DNA from: CAVQCT01 sp964520865 | Lineage (GTDB): Bacteria > Zixibacteria > MSB-5A5 > GN15 > FEB-12 | Direction: 5' to 3' | DNA: 64,000 nt | Assembly: GCA_964520865.1 (NCBI GenBank) | Contig: CAZFOY010000011.1 | Span: 1 to 64,000, forward strand | Part shown: positions 17,035 to 25,002 of the stretch, piece by piece | Numbering within the stretch: position 1 is the first letter of the stretch | Layout: each line of letters begins with the position of its first letter | Position numbers and translations under genes: made by a program | The notes under the pieces: generated by a model | The model's database searches: none | What the model was told of the DNA's origin: nothing | What the model saw: the letters and a program-made list of their open reading frames with translations, nothing else

Positions 17035-18261
17035 ATGCGTAAGAGAATATTGCTGGCAGAGGAGTCGGACACAATTCGCGGGGTTGCGGAGTCGGTGTTA
17101 CGGCAAAACGGATTTGAGGTAATCGCGGTTACCTCGGGAGCCAAAGCTTTAGAAGTTCTTAATTTCACCCGGCCGGATCTGTTGATCGCCGGAAGCGACC
17201 TCAGTGGTCCCGGCAACAAGCCGTTGTACGAGATCATTCAGGCCGATCCCCGCATAGCATCCCTTCCGCTCCTGATTCTGTGTAATAACAACGAGGCCGG
17301 ACTTCCTTTCCCCGAAGAGGTACTGGTGCCTCGGCCATTCGATCCCAAGGACTTCATTGTGAAAGTAAATACATTTTCAGGGGGAGCGAATCCCTCGGTG
17401 TCTGCCCAGCCCGCGAAAAATCCGCTGGGGGACGCCGGTATAGACGATGCGCTTCTCGATGCCGCTCTCGGAATGGATGATATCAATGTCACGGATTCCG
17501 AAGTGATGGATCGTACGAATATGGGGCTGAAGGTGCCGAAGAAACGACATGCCGACCAGATGATCGGGTACGAGCATGTCGAAGATGAAACCGACACCGG
17601 CTCGGACAGTGGCCGAGTGGAATCACTGATGATTCACGAAGACACGACCGATATCAAACACGCTCCGGCCAAGGATAAACCGAAAGTCAATTTGTCCGGG
17701 TCCAGCAAACTTGAGATTCTGTCCGACCAGTACGGACTTGAAGAGTCTGAAAGCTCTGACTCGGAGTCTGAGGGACGGGTCCATGACTACGACTGGTTCG
17801 TCAATGAGATGCAAAACGAAAGCAAGGGCAAGACGGGCGGGACGACCAAGGTGAAGACGGCAAAGCAGCCCGAAGGCAATCTGAGTTTCACCGATCCGTC
17901 CTCGATGGTCGATCCGGTGACGCCCGGTCCGAAACAAGCGCCCAAGAAGTCCGAGGCCGGACCGGCGGTCGATAAATTTATCGATGAGTTCAAGAAAGAG
18001 ATCGAGAAGATACACTCGACCGAGCCCGAGAGCATCACGTTGAATGCCGAACCGGCCGCCAGGAAAGAAGGCGAGTCGCTGGATTGGGAGGACACGCTGG
18101 AACACCTGACGCCCGAGAAGGTGGAGATGTTCGCGCAGCAGTTCATCGCCGAACTTGCCGAACGGCTGGCCGACAAGATCGCGGCCAAGATTGACAGCGA
18201 GAAACTTCTCGCTTTGCTGAAGACGGAGATGTTCAAACATCTCGAAAAAAAGCATCGTTGA
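17035..18261 (+). CDS. Receiver-like (pseudo-receiver) protein with long acidic disordered region
   Basis: A 408-residue protein. Residues 1-118 have the CheY fold pattern: LLAEESDTIRGVAESVL, then RPDLLIAGSDLSGPG, and the closing VPRPFDPKDFIV. In the alignment the phospho-acceptor Asp of a normal PDLxxxD is Gly, and the conserved Lys of KPF is Arg, so phosphorylation is unlikely. Residues 120-330 are low-complexity, Asp/Glu/Ser-rich and probably unstructured. A predicted helix closes the protein (EKVEMFAQQFIAELAERLAD, about 362-381). Such layouts occur in uncharacterised FCB and deltaproteobacterial regulators. It sits directly after the rhomboid gene. Partner and role unknown. Confidence 0.75.
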   Translation: MRKRILLAEESDTIRGVAESVLRQNGFEVIAVTSGAKALEVLNFTRPDLLIAGSDLSGPGNKPLYEIIQADPRIASLPLLILCNNNEAGLPFPEEVLVPRPFDPKDFIVKVNTFSGGANPSVSAQPAKNPLGDAGIDDALLDAALGMDDINVTDSEVMDRTNMGLKVPKKRHADQMIGYEHVEDETDTGSDSGRVESLMIHEDTTDIKHAPAKDKPKVNLSGSSKLEILSDQYGLEESESSDSESEGRVHDYDWFVNEMQNESKGKTGGTTKVKTAKQPEGNLSFTDPSSMVDPVTPGPKQAPKKSEAGPAVDKFIDEFKKEIEKIHSTEPESITLNAEPAARKEGESLDWEDTLEHLTPEKVEMFAQQFIAELAERLADKIAAKIDSEKLLALLKTEMFKHLEKKHR

Positions 18262-18296
18262 CTTTTTTCCCGACAGCTGCTATATAAATGACGCGC

Positions 18297-18321
18297 CCGG
18301 TCGGACAGCCTGTCCGGCCGG
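18297..18321. other. Long GC-rich palindrome after the pseudo-receiver gene
   Basis: CCGGTCGGACAG and CTGTCCGGCCGG pair over 12 bp (one G-T pair) around a single C. There is no T tract, so it is not a standard terminator; it could stabilise the mRNA end or bind a protein. The rest of 18262-18566 is leader and promoter sequence for the next gene. Confidence 0.5.
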
Positions 18322-18504
18322 ATGCATGTTGTGGCGTGCGACAGCGTTCGTTGTCGTAGTATGTTAGGTTCGTTTCGTCGATGATGTGACCGTCAGATTG
18401 GCAGACGAATCCAGATCGGTCCGCATCTGTGCTCCCTTGTCTTCCCTGCTAAAATGAAGAACAAAAAAATCACGGACACGAATAGTTTTTTGAGCGCGAC
18501 CTGC

Positions 18505-18533
18505 TTGACTCCGGGTCGGCGTACTTTTATATT
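18505..18533 (+). promoter_or_regulatory. Sigma70-type promoter
   Basis: TTGACT at 18505 and TATATT at 18528 with a 17-bp spacer. The predicted start of transcription near 18540 gives a leader of about 27 nt before the ATG at 18567. Confidence 0.75.
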
Positions 18534-18566
18534 GGGTCAGTTTTCAGGCAATACTAACGGAATACC

Positions 18567-19316
18567 ATGGCTTCAAAAAAGAAAAAAGACTCTGTTATAG
18601 CGATCTGCATTCAGGAACCTCAGGAAGACGGGTCCTCGATGGACTTTGGTCCGATCCAGGGAGACAACGTCCGATTTCTGCATCAGGCGTTTATCAGCGA
18701 CACGATTGTAAATGCCGGGTCGGTCGAGGAGGCCGATGTCAGGCTCTATTATGTAGACACGGCGGAACGGAAGAAATTGGTCGGCATAATCGTCGACTAT
18801 CTTACGAAGAAACTCAAGGACGGATCTTCCGACTTCTTCAAATCCCGATTCGAAAAGATAGAAATGCCCCAGGAACGTTGGGGGCTGAAAGTGGAACGGG
18901 TTTTTCAGGATTGCTTCGCACAGGGATATAAGCATGTGCTCGTGGTCGGAAGCCGTACGCCGACTATCAGCGGCGAAGCACTCATGGTTGCCCTGAGGAT
19001 GCTGCGCGAGTCCGACGCTGTATTCGGACCGACGCCCGAAGGACGTTACTATGTCATCGGCATGTCCGGATCGTATAAGATCAGCCTTTCTGAGCACGAC
19101 TGGAAGTCAGCGAAAATCTATTCCGAGGTCGCCGAGGCATTCTCCGAAAAGGGACTGGCCTGGTCGGAACTCGAAATCTGGTACTGCGTGGAAACATCGG
19201 ACGATCTCGAGATGATGATTCGGGATATCAATCAGTTCCGATTCGAAGGGGACGAGTTAACCGCTCACGAAACAGAAAAGGTGATGGAGCGCATCCTCAC
19301 CAAGCTGGAGCCCTGA
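18567..19316 (+). CDS. DUF2064 family glycosyltransferase-like protein
   Basis: A 249-residue protein of the DUF2064 family, a GT-A-like nucleotidyl/glycosyl transferase group. Recognisable parts are VLVVGSRTPTISGEALMVAL (near 129-148, in place of the usual GSDxPxL) followed by DAVFGPTPEGRYYVIGMSG (near 150-168), the family's GPxxDGGYYLxG motif. The Asp residues of GSDxP and DGGYY are replaced (Arg and Glu), so the nucleotide/metal site may be altered. It begins with a lysine-rich MASKKKKDS. The ribosome-binding site is poor but the promoter is good. It runs straight into the creatininase-family gene. TIGR04282-type members of this family are named for association with a radical-SAM/selenodomain context, an interesting but weak link to the Sec candidate 2.4 kb away. 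Confidence 0.75.
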   Translation: MASKKKKDSVIAICIQEPQEDGSSMDFGPIQGDNVRFLHQAFISDTIVNAGSVEEADVRLYYVDTAERKKLVGIIVDYLTKKLKDGSSDFFKSRFEKIEMPQERWGLKVERVFQDCFAQGYKHVLVVGSRTPTISGEALMVALRMLRESDAVFGPTPEGRYYVIGMSGSYKISLSEHDWKSAKIYSEVAEAFSEKGLAWSELEIWYCVETSDDLEMMIRDINQFRFEGDELTAHETEKVMERILTKLEP

Positions 19317-20051
19317 TTGGAACGCACACTTCAAAGACTCTCCTGGCTTAAGATCAAAGAACTGGTCCCGGGAAAGATCGACACGATCATCTTTCCGGTC
19401 GGGACGGTCGAAGCTCATGGGTCGAGTTGTATCGGTACCGATAACTTTATCCCCGAAGTAATAGCCCAGGGTATTGCCGAACGGCTGAATGCGCTGGTCG
19501 CGCCGACCGTAAATTACGGCATCACAAAATCTCTCTACCGTTACAACGGCGGCTCCACGATCACGCCGTCGACTTTCGAACTCTACATCAGAGACGTCCT
19601 GAATTCGTTCGTTGATACCGGATTCAAGAACGTGATCCTGATGAACGGTCATGGCGGGAACAATACATCGCTTAAGAAGGTAGCGTTCGAATTTCATCAT
19701 GAGAAGAGGGCCAATATCGCAGTAGTGCATTGGTGGGAGCTTTGCCACGAGATGACGATAGAGTTCTTCGGACATACCGGTGGGCACGCCGGGACCGATG
19801 AAACGGCGATGGTACAGTCGATAGATTCGTCTCTGGCCGACAAGTCAGCGTACGACCCCGAACTCGCCTACTACTTTCGCCCGGGCGCCGATGTGTATCC
19901 GGTTCCCGGATCGATACTCCTGTATCGTGAGGGAGAGGGGTATCCGAATTTCGACGCCGAGCAGGCTGCGGCCTACCGCGAAAAGGTAATCACCACCGTT
20001 GGAGATTTCGCCGAGATGGTTCTGGCTCGATGGCGGAAATTCGGTCTATAG
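19317..20051 (+). CDS. Creatininase-family amidohydrolase
   Basis: A 244-residue member of the creatininase family (creatininase, MftE, FAPy deformylase and related metal-dependent amidohydrolases). Metal-site motifs are present: FPVGTVEAHG (E and H), GTDNFIPEVI (D), NGHGGNN, and GGHAGTDETAMV (E). The substrate cannot be told; the usual QHGPHLPLG wording is altered to AHGSSCIG, so this is a divergent subfamily. The TTG start immediately follows the stop of the DUF2064 gene, with GGAG 7 nt upstream. The pair is almost surely one operon, and the partner may be a better clue to the substrate than the fold. It converges with the alkylation-repair gene. Confidence 0.85.
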   Translation: MERTLQRLSWLKIKELVPGKIDTIIFPVGTVEAHGSSCIGTDNFIPEVIAQGIAERLNALVAPTVNYGITKSLYRYNGGSTITPSTFELYIRDVLNSFVDTGFKNVILMNGHGGNNTSLKKVAFEFHHEKRANIAVVHWWELCHEMTIEFFGHTGGHAGTDETAMVQSIDSSLADKSAYDPELAYYFRPGADVYPVPGSILLYREGEGYPNFDAEQAAAYREKVITTVGDFAEMVLARWRKFGL

Positions 20052-20099
20052 CAGCTGTTCTCTGAAGTCAATTCCCCTGACAAACAGAATTGAATCTTT

Positions 20100-20720
20100 T
20101 CAGTCGCGTTTCATCGCCTGCTTGCGTTGATCGGCCGGGAGTTTTTCGATCGCATAGCGGAGGGCGGTACGGGGCATCTCGACTTTTTGCTTCATCACGA
20201 ATCGAAAGACGTCTCTTGGAAACCTGTGCGATGCTTCCTTCAACATCCATCCATAACCTTTCCGGACCAGGTCGTCGTCGTCGAGAAGCAGTCTGTGGGC
20301 TATCTCGAAAGCGAGGTCAAGCTGTTCTCCTTTCCTCAGCGAGGGTATCAAAGCAACTGCTGAAGCGCGACGGATCCATCGGTTCTTGGAGCCGGTCCAT
20401 TTCGCCAGGTGACCGGCCATCTCCGGGATCAAGTACAGGAACCAGCCGAGGGGGCGCACGCACAAATCGTCGCACGCTGCCCAGTCATCGACATATTCCT
20501 TCAACCAGCGTTCAAATCGGGCAAAATCCCCGGGGACGAACTCCTTTCGTCGTCGGTAGGCCCAGTCGAACGCGACCATCCGTTCTTCGTACCGCTTCCT
20601 GTCGAGAAGTTGTTCGCAATATTTGAAAATTGTCTTGAGGGGCAGCCCCCTGATCGTTCGGTATTGCTCCGAGGAAACGCGCCGAATGATCGGGGTGCGG
20701 ATCACCCGTTTCATGACCGG
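20100..20720 (-). CDS. AlkD-like DNA alkylation repair protein (5' end lost in scaffold gap)
   Basis: About 207 C-terminal residues of a HEAT-like-repeat DNA glycosylase related to AlkD, which removes alkylated purines. Visible marks are IRRVSSEQYRTIRGLPLKTI, RMVAFDWAYRRRK, RRASAVALIPSLRKGE, and VRKGYGWMLKEASHRFPRDV, the last two being typical for the family. Helical repeats run to the stop. The first 40-50 residues are expected inside the N run. The frame appears open through the N into the next gene's frame, but that is chance: the two sides are different proteins. Confidence 0.8.
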   Translation of the reverse strand, partial: PVMKRVIRTPIIRRVSSEQYRTIRGLPLKTIFKYCEQLLDRKRYEERMVAFDWAYRRRKEFVPGDFARFERWLKEYVDDWAACDDLCVRPLGWFLYLIPEMAGHLAKWTGSKNRWIRRASAVALIPSLRKGEQLDLAFEIAHRLLLDDDDLVRKGYGWMLKEASHRFPRDVFRFVMKQKVEMPRTALRYAIEKLPADQRKQAMKRD

Positions 20721-20820
20721 NNNNNNNNNNNNNNNNNNNNNNNNNNNNNNNNNNNNNNNNNNNNNNNNNNNNNNNNNNNNNNNNNNNNNNNNNNNNNNNN
20801 NNNNNNNNNNNNNNNNNNNN
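20721..20820. other. Assembly gap (100 N)
   Basis: Exactly 100 N, the conventional placeholder for a scaffold join of unknown length. It separates the start of an outer-membrane protein gene from the rest of an AlkD-like gene. The true missing length may hold more than the two gene ends. Confidence 0.99.
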
Positions 20821-21257
20821 CCGCGGGATTTGAAAGTGTACCGCTTGTTCTCATTGTTCCAGGCGCCGTCCCCTTGAGAGCTGTAACCGATCGCGATGGC
20901 GGGGAAATACTGAAGTTCATCGACCAAACGGAACTTCAGGGAAAACTCGATCGTCGGATTCCAGTTCGGAGTGTGATTCGAGATCACCTGTTCGCCGCCG
21001 TAGGAGATCCCGATCATCAGTCGATTGGAGAGCCCGATGTTGTTGCTGCCGATTGCCCCGCCATCGTTGTAGAGTCTGATCCCGATATCAAAATATCCGC
21101 GCGGCAAAGTCCCTGCCGTGGGGACATCGATAAGGACGCGCGGGGGAACGTCATAAAGCGTGGACCGAACTTCGGTATCGGCGTATTGAGCATTGACCGT
21201 ACCAAAACACGACATCAGGACGGCAGCGGTCAGCAAAACGGTGTATGACTTAAACAT
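20821..21257 (-). CDS. Outer-membrane beta-barrel-like protein, N-terminal part (3' end lost in gap)
   Basis: About 145 N-terminal residues. A signal peptide is clear (VLLTAAVLMSCFGTVNA, cleavage after NAQ or NA). The mature part has LIDVPTAGTLPRGYFDIGIR and alternating aromatic/polar strands (LMIGISYGGEQV; FPAIAIGYSS), as in porin-like or YjbH-like outer-membrane proteins. The C-terminal barrel is missing. Function unknown; surface location is inferred from the signal and strand pattern. Confidence 0.65.
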
Positions 21258-21344
21258 GGGTATATCCCTTCAACTGTCGAATCTCAAATCTGGTATCTTT
21301 TTCGAAGGTGAGCAGACGGGGGAGCGAAGTCAATTTAAAAACAG

Positions 21345-22196
21345 TCAGACCTTGACAAGTCGAAGGAAGACTTCGCGAAGCCGGGCAGTTATTGGACCGG
21401 GGGAGAAGTCCCATGGTGTGCTCGACTGCCTGATCCGGGCTACGCCGATCACCAGCTTGAGGGAACTGGAGATGAAGACCTCATCGGCCGAGCCCAACTG
21501 CTCCAGTGTACAGTCCTTTTCCGTCACTGAGAGTCCGAGACGAATCGCTTCCTTGATCACGCGAGCGCGAGTCACTCCGACCAGGCAGCCTGAGGATATG
21601 GGCGGAGTGAAGATATGTCCTTTCTTAACCCAGAAGATATTGGCCGACGAAACTTCGGCGATTTTCCCTCGCTCATTCAGCATCAGGGCGTCATCGCACC
21701 TTTGCTTCCGGGCCATGCTCAGTGCGGCCGCATGAATAGCATAAGATATTGTTTTGATTCGTCGGAACTCCGAGTCCTGGTCGACACGATACTCAGCAAC
21801 CATCAGCTTGAACGGCCTATTCGGAAAGGTGTATGGTGCGACACCGATGATTACCTGAGGTTTCCCGCGACGGCCGGTGTATCTTGGGGACTCTCCCGCG
21901 GTAAGCGTGAGGCGAAGCTGCTTGGTATGAGACGGGTGTGTCTTCAGGGCGTTAGTGATCCAGGCGATAAGCTGCCTCTGCGAGACAGGGATCTTCAGTC
22001 CGAGCAGTTTGGCCCCTCGGTGCAGGCGGCTCAGGTGCTCGCGCAAAAAGATCGGTCGATTGTCGATTCCCAGAAACGTCTCGAACAACCCTTCGCCGTA
22101 CAGGACGGCATTATCGAACGCGGAGATGCGGGCATCCTTCAGCGGGACGATCTTGCCGTTGATACTCGTGACGGTTGCAAACTCGGATCGTTTCAT
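21345..22196 (-). CDS. pabC: Aminotransferase class IV, probable aminodeoxychorismate lyase
   Basis: A 283-residue fold-type IV PLP enzyme. FDNAVLYGEGLFETFLG (near 26-42) and the PLP lysine in RRIKTISYAIHAAAL (near 145-150) are present. MLNERGKIAEVSSANIFWVK and SGCLVGVTRARVI complete the site. PabC converts 4-amino-4-deoxychorismate to p-aminobenzoate for folate. Its ATG overlaps the pabB stop by 4 nt, which favours PabC over branched-chain or D-amino-acid aminotransferase, whose folds look alike. No pabA is seen here. Confidence 0.85.
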   Translation of the reverse strand: MKRSEFATVTSINGKIVPLKDARISAFDNAVLYGEGLFETFLGIDNRPIFLREHLSRLHRGAKLLGLKIPVSQRQLIAWITNALKTHPSHTKQLRLTLTAGESPRYTGRRGKPQVIIGVAPYTFPNRPFKLMVAEYRVDQDSEFRRIKTISYAIHAAALSMARKQRCDDALMLNERGKIAEVSSANIFWVKKGHIFTPPISSGCLVGVTRARVIKEAIRLGLSVTEKDCTLEQLGSADEVFISSSLKLVIGVARIRQSSTPWDFSPGPITARLREVFLRLVKV

Positions 22197-23521
22197 CCCA
22201 TCGCTCCCAGTGCTTTCAACATTCCGAGCATCTTGAGTTGCATCTCCTGGTATTCGAGATCCGGATCACTGTCCGCTACAATTCCGCCGCCGGCGTGGGC
22301 GTGGTACACACCGTTTTGCTGCACGATTGTCCTTATGGACAGATTCATATCTATTCTGTCCTTGTGAAAGTACCCGATACAACCTGTGTAGACTCCGCGC
22401 GGTCCCGACTCAAGCTCCGAGATGATCTCTACGGCTCTTCGTTTCGGTGCACCGGTTACGGAACCACCCGGCGTGATCGCTTCGAAGAGTTGTCTCAGGG
22501 TGGCATCCGGTCGCAGTTCCGCTGAAATGTCGCTCACGAGATGGATCACCGAAGAATATACTTCCGGCCGGAAGATGCTGTCAACCGACACCGTTCCGGT
22601 TCGAGCGACCGCACCAAGGTCATTTCTCTCCAGATCAACGATCATCAGCAGTTCGGCGCGATCCTTGGCCGAAGAGAGAAGTCTATCGCGTTGCTTCGTC
22701 TCCTCTTCGACGCCGTTTCCGCGGGCGATGGTTCCTTTGATCGGCGAGGTAAGCAGGTGTGATCCGGATTTGGTTATCATCCGCTCGGGTGACGCCGAGA
22801 GGATGCTCAGGTCGCCGAAGTTGAAGTATGCTCCGTAGTTGCTTGGGCTCGTGCGTCTGAGCCGCCGGTAGACATCGAACGGATCTTGAGAGGACCTCAG
22901 CTCCAGTCCGGATGTGAAGTTCGCCTGGTAGATATCTCCTTCGCGAATATGTTCCTTTATTGTCCGGATCCTGTCTTTGTACTCGTTCTCGTTTAGACGG
23001 AAACACGGCCGGTGTGATCCCATCAGGGGGTTGCCCCGGGACACCCTGGATCGGTCCGTTATGTCGGGAAGGATGTCCTCATACCCTGGCGTGACGGAGT
23101 AGGTCTGATCGGCATGATCGTACCGAAGAAGGGATCTGTACACCAGGAATTTTGCTTTCGGGATACCATTTGACGGAAAGGTCGGAGACAACCCTGCAAG
23201 TTCGAGGCAGCCTTCGTACGAGAAGAAACCACAGATAAATCGGTCCGTATCCCGGGTAATCTCGTCGATCAATTCAAGAATGTGCTGTTGGGTCTGTTTC
23301 GGTTCTTTCCCGGTGTCGCAGACTTTCGTTCCTTCGTCGTCCCAAACGAGTTCGGCCACAGGGTGCCGTCCGATATACGAGCAACAGCGCTCAGGAGGAG
23401 CCTCCGAGGAAGAATCAAGCCAAACTGTTCCTGGCTCATAAGCTATCTCGGCGAATAAAGATTCGGGAGAGAGGCCTTCAATTGCCGGAGCCGTGGTCGT
23501 TGTACTTTTGGGAGAGGTCAT
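22193..23521 (-). CDS. pabB: Aminodeoxychorismate synthase component I
   Basis: A 442-residue chorismate-binding enzyme of the PabB/TrpE family. The catalytic domain is complete: RPCFRLNENEYKDRIRTIKE, YQANFTSGLELR, SPIKGTIARG, IVDLERNDLG, GGSVTGAPKRRAVEII and GGGIVADSDPDLEYQE. SPIKGT carries the lysine expected in PabB-type enzymes (TrpE uses PxAGT). With pabC directly coupled, p-aminobenzoate synthesis is likely; the glutaminase PabA must be elsewhere. Start: ATG at 23521; a TTG at 23563 would add 14 residues; neither has a good ribosome-binding site. It diverges from the DUF401 gene. Confidence 0.88.
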   Translation of the reverse strand: MTSPKSTTTTAPAIEGLSPESLFAEIAYEPGTVWLDSSSEAPPERCCSYIGRHPVAELVWDDEGTKVCDTGKEPKQTQQHILELIDEITRDTDRFICGFFSYEGCLELAGLSPTFPSNGIPKAKFLVYRSLLRYDHADQTYSVTPGYEDILPDITDRSRVSRGNPLMGSHRPCFRLNENEYKDRIRTIKEHIREGDIYQANFTSGLELRSSQDPFDVYRRLRRTSPSNYGAYFNFGDLSILSASPERMITKSGSHLLTSPIKGTIARGNGVEEETKQRDRLLSSAKDRAELLMIVDLERNDLGAVARTGTVSVDSIFRPEVYSSVIHLVSDISAELRPDATLRQLFEAITPGGSVTGAPKRRAVEIISELESGPRGVYTGCIGYFHKDRIDMNLSIRTIVQQNGVYHAHAGGGIVADSDPDLEYQEMQLKMLGMLKALGAMG

Positions 23522-23613
23522 TTGAGGAAGCAAGGTAAAGACTCGTAGTCTGTCCGTCAACAAAAGTCGTAATTGATTGACTTTTTCGACCGAAACGTAT
23601 TGTTTCTTCGGCT

Positions 23614-24840
23614 GTGGATGCCGTAAAGCTCGTTATCGTATTTGTCCTGATAATCTTTGCGCTGCGGAAGAGAATATCCGTAGCCGTGACGCTCTTTGCC
23701 GCCGGACTGGTCGTCGCGCTTTTGTTTTGGCTGCCGATTTCATCGCTGTTGCGGGGCTATTGGGACCTTATCAGGTCGGAACGGTTCATTACTCTCACGT
23801 CAGTCATCATTCTCATCACCATCCTTGGAAGTCTGCTCAAGGAACTGCGCTTCCTCGATCGTCTCGGCAAAGCCTGTCAGGGGCTTCGCGGGGGAAGTCG
23901 CACGGCCGTGTCGATCCTGCCCGGTCTGGTCGGGCTGATGCCGATGCCCGGAGGTTCGTTGCTGTCTGCGCCGCTGGTTGAAAATGTGCTGAAGGATGGT
24001 GGCTACCGGCCGGAATTCAAAGTGGTGGCAAACTACTGGTTCCGGCACATCGTGGAGTTCTTCTGGCCGGTCTATCCCGGTCTCATCCTGACCGGTGCCA
24101 TAACAGGAATGAGGATATACGATGTCTCGCTCCTTCAGATTCCCCTCTCGGTCGGCATGGCAACGATCGGCTATTTTTTCTTCATCCGCAAGATCACGCC
24201 CAGCGGCCGCAGCTCGGAGGGTAGACTCGGTAGCGCGCTTCTCGATATGTCACGGTCGTTGTGGCCGATCGTCCTTGCGATTCTGATCTACGCCATCTTT
24301 CAGATCAATCTCGCCTATGCCATCCTGCTGTCGCTCGTGTTACTGATCGTCACGGCTCGTCCGAACAAGGAACAGCTGATGACGGCGCTCAGATCCGGCC
24401 TCACGATTAAACTGGTATTTCTCGTGTTCGGAATTCTTTCTTTTCAGACGGTACTTGAATTGACCGGAGCGATTCAATCAATCCCGCAGCTCGCTGTAAC
24501 CTTTCACTTGCCTTCTCAACTTGTCATCTTCCTGGTCTGTTTCACCGTTGGGATATTGACCGGTATGGTCTCGGCGTTTGTCGGCCTTGGATACACTTTG
24601 CTTGCCGGATTCCTCTATCAACCGGAGTTAGTTCCGGCCAATATCCTGCTCGCCTACCTCGCCGGTTATATGGGGATGATGTTGTCGCCCACTCACCTCT
24701 GTCTGATTCTGACCAACGAGTACTTTGGCTCTCAACTTGCCCGTGTCTACCGACTTTTTATCCCGCCGATGCTGATTCTGGCCGCCTTCGGACTGCTGCT
24801 ATATTTCAGCCCCTGGCCGGCTTTATTTGTCTCAAAATAG
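23614..24840 (+). CDS. DUF401 family integral membrane protein
   Basis: A 408-residue polytopic membrane protein with about ten or more spans. Family marks include LPGLVGLMPMPGGSLLSAPL (near 109-128), then HIVEFFWPVYPGLIL, VGILTGMVSAFVGLGYTLL and a near-terminal GMMLSPTHLCLILTNEYF. DUF401 resembles anion/symporter permeases of the GntP-like type, but no substrate is established. Start GTG at 23614, without a strong ribosome-binding site; divergent from pabB. A weak terminator follows. No neighbour suggests a substrate. Confidence 0.85.
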   Translation: MDAVKLVIVFVLIIFALRKRISVAVTLFAAGLVVALLFWLPISSLLRGYWDLIRSERFITLTSVIILITILGSLLKELRFLDRLGKACQGLRGGSRTAVSILPGLVGLMPMPGGSLLSAPLVENVLKDGGYRPEFKVVANYWFRHIVEFFWPVYPGLILTGAITGMRIYDVSLLQIPLSVGMATIGYFFFIRKITPSGRSSEGRLGSALLDMSRSLWPIVLAILIYAIFQINLAYAILLSLVLLIVTARPNKEQLMTALRSGLTIKLVFLVFGILSFQTVLELTGAIQSIPQLAVTFHLPSQLVIFLVCFTVGILTGMVSAFVGLGYTLLAGFLYQPELVPANILLAYLAGYMGMMLSPTHLCLILTNEYFGSQLARVYRLFIPPMLILAAFGLLLYFSPWPALFVSK

Positions 24841-24858
24841 TCTCATTTCCTGCTTGAA

Positions 24859-24878
24859 CGCCTTCAGGGGCGCTTTTT
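24859..24878 (+). terminator. Weak putative terminator after DUF401 gene
   Basis: CGCCT pairs with GGGCG over 5 bp (one G-T pair), loop TCAG, followed by C and five T. Short but correctly placed. Confidence 0.45.
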
Positions 24879-24944
24879 CGGTCGTCCTGCCAACGTAAGC
24901 GACTGTGCCATATGCTGATAGATTGGGGGTGAGGGTCGGAAATT

Positions 24945-24978
24945 TTGGAACTTTATTCCGGCCGGAATGTATTATATT
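24945..24978 (+). promoter_or_regulatory. Possible ECF or sigma70 promoter with internal palindrome
   Basis: GGAACTT at 24947-24953 resembles the -35 element used by sigma-E-type ECF factors. TTGGAA (24945) and TATTAT (24970) would be a sigma70 pair with a long 19-bp spacer. Between them is a perfect 14-bp palindrome, ATTCCGGCCGGAAT (24955-24968). It lies 35 bp before the sigma-factor gene, so autoregulation or operator binding is possible. Confidence 0.4.
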
Positions 24979-25002
24979 TAAAGTCAAGTTTATAGGTGAA
25001 AG

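Noticed and set aside
18454..18594. 47-codon plus-strand frame (ATG AAG AAC...) upstream of the DUF2064 gene
   Set aside because: It runs across a strong promoter into the next gene in another frame, has no ribosome-binding site, and gives no sensible peptide.
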